From: Pseudofrankia sp. DC12
GTDB lineage: Bacteria > Actinomycetota > Actinomycetes > Frankiales > Frankiaceae
Direction: 5' to 3'
Assembly: GCF_000966285.1 (NCBI RefSeq)
Contig: NZ_KQ031391.1
Location: forward strand, 62,001-126,000
DNA: 64,000 bases
Positions 16,517 to 24,942 of this stretch are shown here, piece by piece. The translations under genes and the position numbers were made by a program. The notes beneath the pieces are model-generated. The model saw only the letters and a program-made list of their open reading frames with translations. It made no database searches and was not told where the DNA came from. The number at the start of each line of letters is the position of its first letter. Positions within the stretch are counted from its first letter, which is position 1.

Positions 16517-19500
16517 GTGTCATCACCGGTGCTCCCGTCGATGCCAGACAGATTCGTGCCGCGGCCGGATCTGCTGGCCAGTGCCCGAGCCCTGGTGACC
16601 CTTGCTCCCGAGCGCTCGGGCCCGAGCTCGGGTGCAGCGCCCACCCGCTCCGAGCGGGTGGTCGGCCTGGTAGGGATGGGCGGAGCGGGCAAGTCGACGC
16701 TCGCTCGCGCGCTGCTGGCCGACGCGGCCGTCCAGGAGACGTATCCCGATGGGTTGCTGTGGGTGAGCGTCGGCCAGAATCCCGACCTGGCCTCTGCCCT
16801 CGGTCACGTCTCCTCGGCGCTCGGCGACCCGGACCCGGTCACCGACCTCGCCGCCGGCCGGGAGCGGCTGCGCCGGCTGCTCGGGGCCGGCCGACGGCTG
16901 CTGGTTCTCGACAACGTGTGGGACGCCGACGTGACGCGGGCGTTCGACCTGGGCGTTCCCGGCGTCCGCGTCCTCGCGACCACCCGCAACCGCGACGTGC
17001 TGCCCGACGACGCCCTGGTCACCGAGGTCGGGACCGTCGACGACAGGCTCGGCCGCGCCGTCCTCGCCAGCCATGCGGGGGTCGCCGCCGCCCAGCTGCC
17101 CCCCGAGGCGGGCGACGTGCTGGCCGGCTGCGGCGGCCTGGTGCTCGCGTTGGCGGTGGCCGGTGGCATGGTCGCCGACGGCACGAGCTGGGCCGACGTC
17201 GCGGACCGGCTCCGGCGGGCGGACCTCGCCGCCCTGAGGACGAGGTTCGCCGGTTACCCCTACCCCGACCTTCTGCGGGCGCTCGACGCGGGCGTGGCCG
17301 CGCTGCCCGGCGACGGCCAGGACCGCTACCGGGAGCTCGCCGTGTTCTCCGGGCGGGGGCCCGTCCCGACGGAGGCCGTCGTCTGCCTGTGGCGGGCCAC
17401 CGCGGGGCTCGGCGAGGTGGCCGGCAAGGAGCTGCTCAACCGGCTGGGGCGCTGCTCGCTCGTCGCGCTCGACGGGGGCACCGTGGCGTTGCACGACCTG
17501 GCTTTCGAGCTTGTGCGCGCCAGCCTTCGCCCGGAGCAGCTCCGGGAGCTGCACGGCCTGTTCGCCGGCGCGTTCCTGACCGACTGGGGTGGGCTGACGG
17601 ACGGTCTCGCCCTGCTGCGCGCCCGCGACGCGATCGGCCAGCCTGACCGGTACGCGCTGGGCGAGCTGGTCGGTCACCTCGTCGAGGCCGGTCGCGACGA
17701 GGAGGTGCACGCGCTGCTCGCGACGCAGTGGCCCGGGCCGGGCGGGACCGCCGAGAACGCCTGGTTCGCGCTGCACGAACGGGCCGACCTGCCGGGCGGC
17801 TACCTCGCGGACATCCGCGCCGCCTGGGCTCGGGCCGCCGTGCCCCCGGACGCCGCACCGGCGTCCCCGCAGCGGACGCCGCCTCCGGACGGGGCAACGG
17901 CCTCGGACGCGGAGCAGGCCCGCCGCCTGGTGCTCACGCTGCGGTACGCGCTGATCCACGGCTCCGTCGTCAGCCGGGCCGACAGCCTCCCGCGCCCGCT
18001 GCTGCGCCGGCTGGTCGAGGCTGGACGCTGGCCGGCCGACCGGGCGCTGGCCTACGCCCGGTCACTGACCTCGGCGACCAGCCAGGCGGCGGCCCTGGCC
18101 GCGGTCGTGCCCTTCCTGCCGGTGGGCCGGCAGGGCGCCGTGCTGGACGAGGCCTGGGAGACCGTGGCGACCGGTGTCGACGCGCGGAGCAGAGTGGCCG
18201 CGCTGGCGTCGATCGGCGCGGTCCTCTCCACGGACCGGTGGTCCGCCCTGATCACTGAGGCAATCGGCAGCGGCCTGGCGATCCTCGACCCGCAGGACCG
18301 GGCGACCGAGCTGGCCCGGCTCGCATCCCACCTCCCGCCGGAACGGCGCTCGGAGGCCACCGCCGCCGCGCTGGGGGCCCTCGCGACCGTCGACGACGAA
18401 TTCCAGCGTGTGCACATCCTCGGAACGCTGGCCCCCGCGCTGACCGTCGAGCAGCTGCCCGCCGCGCTCGACCTCACGCTCGGCATCGACGGCGCGTTCA
18501 GCCGGTCCCGGGCACTCGCCGAGCTCGCCGAACGGCTCCCCGCCAGCCTCCTGCCCGCCGCGTGGGCCGCGCTGCCGGAGACGCCGAGGTGGAGCGAGGA
18601 CGCGCGAGCGCTGGTCGCGCTGGCCCGTCACCTGCCGGCGCCAGAAGGCGCGGCGGCCCTGGCCCGGGCCTGGGTCGCCTGCCCTCGGATCACCACCCAC
18701 GCGCGGGCGCCCGTCATGGCGGTCCTCGCGCCCCACCTACCGGCGGCGGATCGGACGGCGGCCATCGCCGAGGCGTGGCGAGTCGCCGCCGAGGTGCCAC
18801 CCGCCGCGAACGACACCGTCCGGGCCTCGGTCATCGCGGCGCTGGCCCCGCATCTCACCGGCGGCCTGCTCGCCGAGGCCGTCGAGGTCGCCACGACCGT
18901 CGAAGAGGACCAGTACCGCACCGAGGCGCTGACCGCGCTGGCCTCACACGTGACCGGAGCCTTCGCGGACCGGCTGCTCGCCGGCGCCGCGACCCTGCGC
19001 CACCCGGGCCGAGCCGTCGCCGAGCTGGCCCCCTATCTGCCCGAACGCCTGCTGCCCAGGGCCAGGGCCATCGTCCAGACGGTCGACTCGCCGCAGCGGC
19101 GCGCGGAGGTCCTGACCGGGCTCGCGCCCCAGCTGCCCCCCGTCCCGCGCGCGACCGTGCTGGCAGCGGCGCTGGACGCCGCCGGCGCCGTCGAGGCGCC
19201 CAGGGCGCGTGCGTTCGCCCTGGCGAAGCTGGCGCCCCAGCTGGACGAGACGTCGATCGGGCGGGCCCTCGCCCTGGCGCGAACGATCGACGAACCCGGC
19301 GCGCGGGTGAAGGCCCTGACCGGGCTGCTGCCCCGCCTTCCGGCCCACCGCCAGGCCGAGGCGCTCCGCGAGGCCTGGGACCTCGGGCAGCTCACCGCAT
19401 GGCCGGGACGTGCGGAGATGCTCGTGGATCTCGCCCCGCACCTGCCCGACGACCTCCTCGCCACGGCGGTGGCGGGCCTGCCGGCGCCCGAGCTGCCGTT

Positions 19501-20299
19501 CGGGGCGATGCTCGCGCTCGCCGCCCTGGCCGAACGGCTGGACGTCGCCGCCCGCCGCGCCGCCCTGCTGCCCCGCCTCGACCTGGCACAGGACCCGTAC
19601 TACGCGACTGTTCTGCTGGTCGCGGCCGGGACAGCGCTCACCGAGGCAGAACGCCTCGACCGGTTCACCGCCGTGTTGGACGCCCTGACCGACGGGCCGC
19701 TGGCGGTGGTCACCCTGGAGAAGATCGGAGCGGGGCTGCCCGCGGAGTTGTTCGGCCGGGCCGTCGAGATCGCCTCCAGCGGCAAGCACCGCTGGGGGCC
19801 GGCCCAGGCGCTGGGGGGGCTGGCGCCGTACCTGCCCGACGCCGTGGTCCGGGGCGCGCTGGCGGCAACGCTGTCGCTCAGTCATGCCGGGACGCGGGGC
19901 CGCGCGCTCGCCGCGCTCGCGCCCAGGCTGCCGGCCGAGCTCATTCGACAGGCCTTCGCCGCGACGCTCGCGATCGACAGCCACGCCGGCCGAGCGGAGG
20001 CCCTCGTCGGCCTCGCCGCGTACCTTCCCGACGACCTGCTGCCCGCCGCGGCCGAGGCCGCCCGGCCGGACTCCTCGCTGCGAGCCGCGCGGGCGGTCGC
20101 GGCAGCGGCCCGCGACCCTCGCTCGGCCGACTGGGACCAGTTCCGCGCCGCCACGCTCGCGGACCTGGCCCGCTGCGGCCGCGGCGACGTCATCGAGTTC
20201 CTCCCGACGATGCTGCGCGCCGCGCCGGACGGCACCAGCCCGGCCGCCGCGGCGGCCACCGTCGACGCCGTGACGGACGTGATGCGGTGGTGGCCATAG
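16517..20299 (+). CDS. Large NB-ARC STAND NTPase with helical repeats
   Basis: A 1260-residue protein. An NB-ARC ATPase is seen near the N-terminus: P-loop GMGGAGKST (residues 53-61), kinase-2 LLVLDNVWD (about 130), sensor VLATTRNRD, and the GLPL-like GGLVLALAVAGG. From about residue 480 to the end there are many 30-40-residue HEAT-like helical repeats with a recurrent A-L-x-x-L-A-P-x-L-P element. No effector domain precedes the ATPase; only about 50 residues do. STAND proteins switch between ADP and ATP states on ligand sensing by the repeats. GTG 16517 has GGAGGCC upstream; an ATG at 16541 is the alternative. A role in defence or signalling is inference. Confidence 0.75.
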   Translation: MSSPVLPSMPDRFVPRPDLLASARALVTLAPERSGPSSGAAPTRSERVVGLVGMGGAGKSTLARALLADAAVQETYPDGLLWVSVGQNPDLASALGHVSSALGDPDPVTDLAAGRERLRRLLGAGRRLLVLDNVWDADVTRAFDLGVPGVRVLATTRNRDVLPDDALVTEVGTVDDRLGRAVLASHAGVAAAQLPPEAGDVLAGCGGLVLALAVAGGMVADGTSWADVADRLRRADLAALRTRFAGYPYPDLLRALDAGVAALPGDGQDRYRELAVFSGRGPVPTEAVVCLWRATAGLGEVAGKELLNRLGRCSLVALDGGTVALHDLAFELVRASLRPEQLRELHGLFAGAFLTDWGGLTDGLALLRARDAIGQPDRYALGELVGHLVEAGRDEEVHALLATQWPGPGGTAENAWFALHERADLPGGYLADIRAAWARAAVPPDAAPASPQRTPPPDGATASDAEQARRLVLTLRYALIHGSVVSRADSLPRPLLRRLVEAGRWPADRALAYARSLTSATSQAAALAAVVPFLPVGRQGAVLDEAWETVATGVDARSRVAALASIGAVLSTDRWSALITEAIGSGLAILDPQDRATELARLASHLPPERRSEATAAALGALATVDDEFQRVHILGTLAPALTVEQLPAALDLTLGIDGAFSRSRALAELAERLPASLLPAAWAALPETPRWSEDARALVALARHLPAPEGAAALARAWVACPRITTHARAPVMAVLAPHLPAADRTAAIAEAWRVAAEVPPAANDTVRASVIAALAPHLTGGLLAEAVEVATTVEEDQYRTEALTALASHVTGAFADRLLAGAATLRHPGRAVAELAPYLPERLLPRARAIVQTVDSPQRRAEVLTGLAPQLPPVPRATVLAAALDAAGAVEAPRARAFALAKLAPQLDETSIGRALALARTIDEPGARVKALTGLLPRLPAHRQAEALREAWDLGQLTAWPGRAEMLVDLAPHLPDDLLATAVAGLPAPELPFGAMLALAALAERLDVAARRAALLPRLDLAQDPYYATVLLVAAGTALTEAERLDRFTAVLDALTDGPLAVVTLEKIGAGLPAELFGRAVEIASSGKHRWGPAQALGGLAPYLPDAVVRGALAATLSLSHAGTRGRALAALAPRLPAELIRQAFAATLAIDSHAGRAEALVGLAAYLPDDLLPAAAEAARPDSSLRAARAVAAAARDPRSADWDQFRAATLADLARCGRGDVIEFLPTMLRAAPDGTSPAAAAATVDAVTDVMRWWP

Positions 20300-20344
20300 T
20301 TCGTCCGATCGCGGCTGGCCCGGGATGTCCGGGAAGATGGGCCG

Positions 20345-21745
20345 GTGGACCGAGAAGACGACCAGGACCTGCTGCGCGCCGCCGCCGAGCTGGCGCTGGA
20401 GTACGCCACCACCGTCGACGACCGGCCGGCGACGCCGGACGCGGCGGCGCTCGCCGGGCTGGCCGCGTTCGACGAGCCGCTGCCCGCGGCCGGCGAGCCC
20501 GCGGCCGCGACGCTGAAGCTGCTGCACGCCGCCGGTAGTCCGGCCACGATGGCCTCCGCGGGCGCCCGCTACTTCGGGTTCGTGATCGGCGCGACGCTGC
20601 CCGCCGCACTCGGCGCCTCCTGGCTCACCAGCGCCTGGGACCAGAACGCGGCTCTGCCCGCGATGTCCCCGGTCGCCGCCAGGCTGCACGAGGTGACCCG
20701 GGGCTGGCTGCTCGACGTCCTCGGCCTGCCGGCCGGGACCGGCGTCGCCTACGTCACCGGCGCGACGATGGCGAACGCGGCGAGCCTGGCCGCCGCCCGC
20801 GACGCGCTGCTCGGCCGGCTCGGCTGGGACGCCCAGGCCGACGGCCTGTTCGGCGCACCGGCGTTCGACGTCGTCATCGGCGCGGCCGCCCACTCGACGC
20901 TGCGCAAGTCGCTCGGCCTCGTCGGGCTGGGGCGGTCCCGGGTGCACATCGTCCCGGCCGACGACCAGGGCCGGCTGCGGGCTGACCTGCTGCCCGACCT
21001 GCCCGGCCCGGTGCTGGTGTGCGCCCAGGCCGGCGAGGTGAACACCGGGGCCTTCGACCCGTTCGACGAGATCGCCGACTGGCTGGCCCGCCGCCCGGCC
21101 GAGGTGAAGGGCTGGCTGCACGTCGACGGCGCGTTCGGCCTGTGGGCGCTGGCCGACCCGTCCCGCCGCGACCGGCTGTGCACCGGGCTCGACCGGGCCG
21201 ACTCGTGGGCCACCGACGGCCACAAGTGGCTCAACGTCACCTACGACTGCGGCATCGCCTTCGTCCGGGACCCCGCGCATCTGCGGACCACGTTCACCGC
21301 GGCGGCCGGCTACACGCCGATGGGCGACACGTTCGACGCCATGCACCACACGCCGCAGTCCTCGCAGCGGGCGCGTCAGGTCGAGGTGTGGGCGGCACTG
21401 CGCACCCTGGGCCGGGCCGGGGCCGCCGACCTGGTCGCCCGCTGCTGCGACGCCGCCGCCACGATCGCCCGCCGGGTCGAGGGCGAGCTGACCGTCGTCA
21501 ACGACGTCGTCCTCAACCAGGTCCTGCTGCGCATCGATGGCCCCGACGGTCCCGACGCGGCGGCCACGTCGGCGCTGATCGCCGAGATCCAGGCCGACGG
21601 CCGGATCTGGTGCGGCGGCACCCAGTGGGACGGCGCGCCCGCGCTGCGGGTCAGCGTCTCGTCCTGGAAGACCGGCCCCGACGACGCCGCCTTCGCAGCC
21701 GACGTCATCCTCGCCTGCGCCGCCCGGGTCCGCGCCGCGGCCTGA
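20345..21745 (+). CDS. PLP-dependent decarboxylase-family protein
   Basis: A 466-residue group II (DOPA/glutamate) decarboxylase-like fold-type I PLP enzyme. HVDGAFG contacts the cofactor and TDGHKWLNVTYDCG contains the Schiff-base lysine. TGATMANAASLAAARDALL is the phosphate-binding segment. Close relatives in actinobacteria are annotated as pyridoxal-dependent decarboxylases or aminotransferases of unknown substrate. GTG at 20345 starts 45 bp after the STAND gene, and the two could be co-transcribed. Confidence 0.8.
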   Translation: MDREDDQDLLRAAAELALEYATTVDDRPATPDAAALAGLAAFDEPLPAAGEPAAATLKLLHAAGSPATMASAGARYFGFVIGATLPAALGASWLTSAWDQNAALPAMSPVAARLHEVTRGWLLDVLGLPAGTGVAYVTGATMANAASLAAARDALLGRLGWDAQADGLFGAPAFDVVIGAAAHSTLRKSLGLVGLGRSRVHIVPADDQGRLRADLLPDLPGPVLVCAQAGEVNTGAFDPFDEIADWLARRPAEVKGWLHVDGAFGLWALADPSRRDRLCTGLDRADSWATDGHKWLNVTYDCGIAFVRDPAHLRTTFTAAAGYTPMGDTFDAMHHTPQSSQRARQVEVWAALRTLGRAGAADLVARCCDAAATIARRVEGELTVVNDVVLNQVLLRIDGPDGPDAAATSALIAEIQADGRIWCGGTQWDGAPALRVSVSSWKTGPDDAAFAADVILACAARVRAAA

Positions 21746-21911
21746 CGCCGCCGGTCTCACCGGCCCGGGCCACCAGATCGTGGGCGGCCTCGGGCCAGGT
21801 GGGGAACTCGAAGGCGAAACCCGCGTCGAGCAGCCGCCCCGGCACCACCCGACGGCTCTTCAGGAGCAGCTCGGTGTCGCTGCGCAGGGCGAGGGCACCG
21901 AGCTCGGCCAT
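21705..21911 (-). pseudogene. C-terminal (DUF1731) fragment of a TIGR01777 epimerase
   Basis: The minus strand reads LRSDTELLLKSRRVVPGRLL and then DAGFAFEFPTWPEAAHDLV, the DUF1731 tail of YfcH/TIGR01777 NAD(P)-dependent epimerases. The Rossmann domain is absent: the frame begins at 21911. The end overlaps the PLP gene by 41 bp on the other strand. It is a stranded gene end. Confidence 0.65.
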
Positions 21912-22013
21912 CCAGCGCGCTCGTGCGCCGGATGTCCGCCTGAGTCATTTCACTCAGGCGGACCGAGTGATCGGGCTCAGGTCTCGCCGGGCTGGGGCCA
22001 TCACCATCGACGC

Positions 22014-22421
22014 ATGACGACGTCGAGTTCGGCAGCGTCGCGGTGGGAGGCTCCCGCCGCCGCGATGCGCATCCTGCTGGCACTGGCCTGGGTCACGGTG
22101 CCTCCGTTCTTGGCCTGGCACGCGTTGTGGACGGGCGCGGTGCTTTTCGGCGAGGAGCCGAGCCATCAGGATCTACAGACTATCGCCCGGGACCTGGCCA
22201 TCGCCGGTGCCATCGCCCTCGTCGTTCCGCCGATCGGACTGCTACTCGCCCGGGCGGGCGCGGAACTGTGGGCGGTCCGGCTCTGGTGCGCCGCCTGCGT
22301 GGTCGGCGTCCTGGCCGCCGGCTTCCTGTTCGCCTGGCGCCACGACGACCAGGTCCAGGACCAGCGGACCTATCCCCCGTCGCCCGTCTGCGTCCGCGCC
22401 CTCGGCTGCCCGGAGCACTGA
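22014..22421 (+). CDS. Small integral membrane protein of unknown function
   Basis: A 135-residue protein with three predicted hydrophobic helices (about residues 17-45, 63-82 and 88-108) and a short cytosolic or extracellular tail with two cysteines near the C-terminus. ATG at 22014 has no clear ribosome-binding site, so a leaderless transcript is possible. No family is recognised. Confidence 0.6.
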   Translation: MTTSSSAASRWEAPAAAMRILLALAWVTVPPFLAWHALWTGAVLFGEEPSHQDLQTIARDLAIAGAIALVVPPIGLLLARAGAELWAVRLWCAACVVGVLAAGFLFAWRHDDQVQDQRTYPPSPVCVRALGCPEH

Positions 22422-22675
22422 CCACAGCCCACGGACGAACACACGGCGGCGCGGCGCCACCAATGCCAAGTTGACGCGTAGATATAAAGTGCCCACATCA
22501 TACCGGCGCCGTCATTGTCAGTATGTCTGCCAGCGGCGGACTGTCTTGTCGTAGCTGGCGGAAACGGGCACCCCGATCGGTGTGGTCCGCGTCGGGCGGC
22601 CGGCGGAAAGCGACCGGGTCGCGCCGGCAATACCAGCCTGGGATGCGGTCGGCGTACGGGTTCCTTCTTCCCCCC

Positions 22676-22719
22676 GAGGGGTGTTCGGAACTCCCCCCGT
22701 GGAGCTCCGAACACCCCTC
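22676..22719. terminator. Strong 19-bp stem-loop between convergent genes
   Basis: Arms GAGGGGTGTTCGGAACTCC (22676-22694) and GGAGCTCCGAACACCCCTC (22701-22719) pair over 19 bp with one mismatch around a 6-base loop. It lies between the convergent ends of the membrane-protein gene and the CDGSH operon, where a bidirectional terminator is expected. There is no U tract. The rest of this 321-bp gap shows nothing. Confidence 0.6.
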
Positions 22720-22742
22720 ACCCTCTGACGCGATCGCACGTT

Positions 22743-22979
22743 TCACGACTGCGGCGAGTGCGGCTCCACCGTCCGGTCCGGTGGGCGGCGTGGCGGGACG
22801 TGGGAACCGTCGCAGAACGGCTTGATCTCCGACCTGCCGCATCGGCACAGCGCGATCACGGCGCGCCGAGCGTCCACTGGTCGCCCGGTGGACAGGTCAC
22901 GGAGCTCGAAATCGCCCCTGACCAACAGGGGTCCGTCGGTGCACACGGTGATGGTCGCCCGTAGCCGGTCCTGCGTCAC
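22743..22979 (-). CDS. CDGSH iron-sulfur domain protein
   Basis: A 78-residue protein with one CDGSH zinc-finger-like motif: C-R-C-G-R-S...K-P-F-C-D-G-S-H, three cysteines and one histidine that bind a redox-active [2Fe-2S] cluster. The GTG start at 22979 overlaps the stop of the diiron oxidase by 4 bp (GTGA), so the two are translationally coupled. In actinobacteria CDGSH proteins are often next to haem-oxygenase-fold diiron enzymes, and an electron-transfer role for that enzyme is the natural inference. Last gene of the four-enzyme operon. Confidence 0.82.
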   Translation of the reverse strand: MTQDRLRATITVCTDGPLLVRGDFELRDLSTGRPVDARRAVIALCRCGRSEIKPFCDGSHVPPRRPPDRTVEPHSPQS

Positions 22980-23992
22980 CGGAGGCCTGGGTCCTGCCGT
23001 AGCGAGCTGCGGCCTTGGGCCCAGCAGTCCACCATGACGGTGTTGGAGCACCGCTTGAGCTCCCGCGAGGCCATCGCGCCGAACAGGACGTCGGGCAGTT
23101 CGTCGGGACAGTCGGCGACGAAGGAGCCGCAGAGATCGTAGGCGGCGATCTGTTCGTGGACGGCGTCTGCCTCAACATGCTCGTCGAAGAAGAGCCGGGC
23201 GGCGCCGCCCGCGGCCAGCCGTTCCAGCCCTTTGCTGAAGCAGCGGTTGCCATGGGACGAGCCGATCTCCGACATGGCCAGGTTGCCCACCAGAGCGCCG
23301 CGGAGTCGGCCGTGCAGGCCGAACATCGACACGGCGTTCACCAACGCGAGCGAGGTGGCCGGGATCTGTTCGACGTAGCGCCCATAGCAGTTGTCGAGAC
23401 CCAGCGCGGCCATCATCTTCGCGAAGAGCTCGCTGTGCAGGCGCCCCGGAATACCATTGCCGTACTCGTCCGCCTGAATCTCTACCAAGGCGCACTTGGC
23501 GCGACCCGGGAGCCTCGGAATCGCCCACGTGTGCGGATCCGCCTCCATCAGATTGTAGAGAGAGCGATGGATGGCGAACTCCCGGAAGTGGTCGAGCGAG
23601 GCGGACTGCCACATGTGCTGAGCCAGCGACGGTCCGCTGCGCGGCGCGCCTAGATCCAGCAGATACTTCGGCAGCTGGTCGGGAGCGATCTCGGCCGGAG
23701 GCTCGACGCATCCTCTGAGGCAACGCTCGAACCGCTGCTCCAACATGGCCCGGACCGCGAGGAGCGGAGGATGCCATTCCCAGGCAGGGTCGACGTCGGC
23801 GAAGCCGCGATAGTGCAGGGCGTAGCAGGTAAACAGGGAGATCTGCAGGTCGTCATCCAGGTGGGCGCTCCGCCGATCCGGCGCCGCCAGGTCGTGGGCT
23901 GCCGGCGGAAGATCGGCAGGGGGGCCGAGCAGCAGGGGAAACAGCGCGCCGCTGAGGGGACCTCGCGGCTGTGGAAGGAACACCGCCGTCAC
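22976..23992 (-). CDS. Iron-containing redox enzyme (haem-oxygenase-like diiron oxidase family)
   Basis: A 338-residue protein of the iron-containing redox enzyme family (PF14518-like). The core has EIQADEYGNGIPGRLHSELF and FFDEHVEADAVHEQIAAYD, with the Glu and His metal ligands expected for this helical fold. Characterised members of the fold include BesC, UndA and SznF, which cleave C-C bonds or oxidise nitrogen in small-molecule pathways; which reaction occurs here cannot be told. The ATG at 23992 overlaps the upstream carbamoyltransferase stop (ATGA). The CDGSH protein follows with GTGA coupling. Confidence 0.82.
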   Translation of the reverse strand: MTAVFLPQPRGPLSGALFPLLLGPPADLPPAAHDLAAPDRRSAHLDDDLQISLFTCYALHYRGFADVDPAWEWHPPLLAVRAMLEQRFERCLRGCVEPPAEIAPDQLPKYLLDLGAPRSGPSLAQHMWQSASLDHFREFAIHRSLYNLMEADPHTWAIPRLPGRAKCALVEIQADEYGNGIPGRLHSELFAKMMAALGLDNCYGRYVEQIPATSLALVNAVSMFGLHGRLRGALVGNLAMSEIGSSHGNRCFSKGLERLAAGGAARLFFDEHVEADAVHEQIAAYDLCGSFVADCPDELPDVLFGAMASRELKRCSNTVMVDCWAQGRSSLRQDPGLR

Positions 23993-24942
23993 TCCCCCTC
24001 AGCGCCGAGGATCAGGTCGAGGAGAGCCATCCGGACGGTGACCGCGTTGGCCGCCTCGGCCCAGTAGGCGTTGAAGGGCGACGAGTCCAGGTCGGGGTGC
24101 AACTCGTCGCCGCGCGCGAGCGCATCGAGCACGGCCAGGTGCGGCTTGGCATTCGCGAGCTTGGCCAGGTTCAGACAGTACGCGTCGGGAGTCGGCGCCT
24201 TCACCACTGGAGCGTCGTGGCCGGCCGAGAAGTCCGGTTGCTGGATAGCGGAGCCCATGTAGATCACGTCGACGTGGGGGATCAGCTCGTCGATGGTCTC
24301 CGCGCGTTGAAGTAGCCGGCCGGAGCTCTCGTACCTCGACCGATAGGGTTCCCCGAACCAGCGGTCCGGTGGGGAGACGGTCAACACCTCGACATCGAAC
24401 AGGCCGAGGGCGCGGATCATGGAGTGCATGCAGCGCACCCGAAAGTCGCCGAGAAGCGCGATCGACAGGCCGTCAATCCGCCCGAACCGCTGCCGAATGG
24501 TGTAGAGATCCGCGAAGACCTGCGTCGGATGCTCACCCCACCCGTCCCCGGCATTGATGATCGGGATATCGCACAGTTCCGCGACGCTGGCCGGCGCGCC
24601 GGTGTCAGGGTGCCTCAGCACCACCACGTCGCCGTACATCGCACACATTGTCATGGTGTCGGCGAGTGACTCCTGTTCATAGTCACCCGCCCGCGTGGTC
24701 TTGGGGTCGGCGAAGCCGAGCACCTGGCCGCCCAGCCGGAGCATGGCCGACTCGAAGGACAGTCGGGTACGGGTGCTGCTCTGGAAGAAAGCCGAAACCA
24801 GAAGCTGGCCAGTCAGCCGGTTTCTCCGCCTGGCCGCGGGCATCGCGGCGATTCGGTCCGCGGCCGCGAACAGGGCCTCAAGCCCCGCTCGGCCGAACTG
24901 GTCAACACTGAGCACGTCCGCGCCGCCAAAGGCGTTCGTCAT
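23989..24942 (-). CDS. Aspartate-carbamoyltransferase-like enzyme, non-canonical substrate likely
   Basis: A 317-residue ATCase/OTCase-fold protein. The carbamoyl-phosphate site is intact: SSTRTRLSFE (about residue 50) and EHPTQ (about 130). In contrast, the 80s loop reads TTRAGDYEQES instead of the S-x-x-K-GE-T/S of true ATCase, and the R-x-Q-x-E-R aspartate loop is replaced by a segment around MGSAIQQPDF. There is no pyr gene nearby. This argues for carbamoylation of another amine or hydroxyl group. ATG at 24942 has AGGAGAA upstream and overlaps the previous stop by 4 bp. Confidence 0.78.
   Translation of the reverse strand: MTNAFGGADVLSVDQFGRAGLEALFAAADRIAAMPAARRRNRLTGQLLVSAFFQSSTRTRLSFESAMLRLGGQVLGFADPKTTRAGDYEQESLADTMTMCAMYGDVVVLRHPDTGAPASVAELCDIPIINAGDGWGEHPTQVFADLYTIRQRFGRIDGLSIALLGDFRVRCMHSMIRALGLFDVEVLTVSPPDRWFGEPYRSRYESSGRLLQRAETIDELIPHVDVIYMGSAIQQPDFSAGHDAPVVKAPTPDAYCLNLAKLANAKPHLAVLDALARGDELHPDLDSSPFNAYWAEAANAVTVRMALLDLILGAEGE

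Noticed and set aside
18562-21760. Several long frames over the STAND and PLP genes, both strands
   Set aside because: Composition is Arg/Gly/Pro-rich with no motif; the in-frame NB-ARC/HEAT and PLP proteins explain the DNA.
23989-24942. Housekeeping pyrB
   Set aside because: The aspartate-binding loop is missing and no pyrR/pyrC/carAB gene is present, while the gene is coupled to unrelated oxidase and PLP genes.
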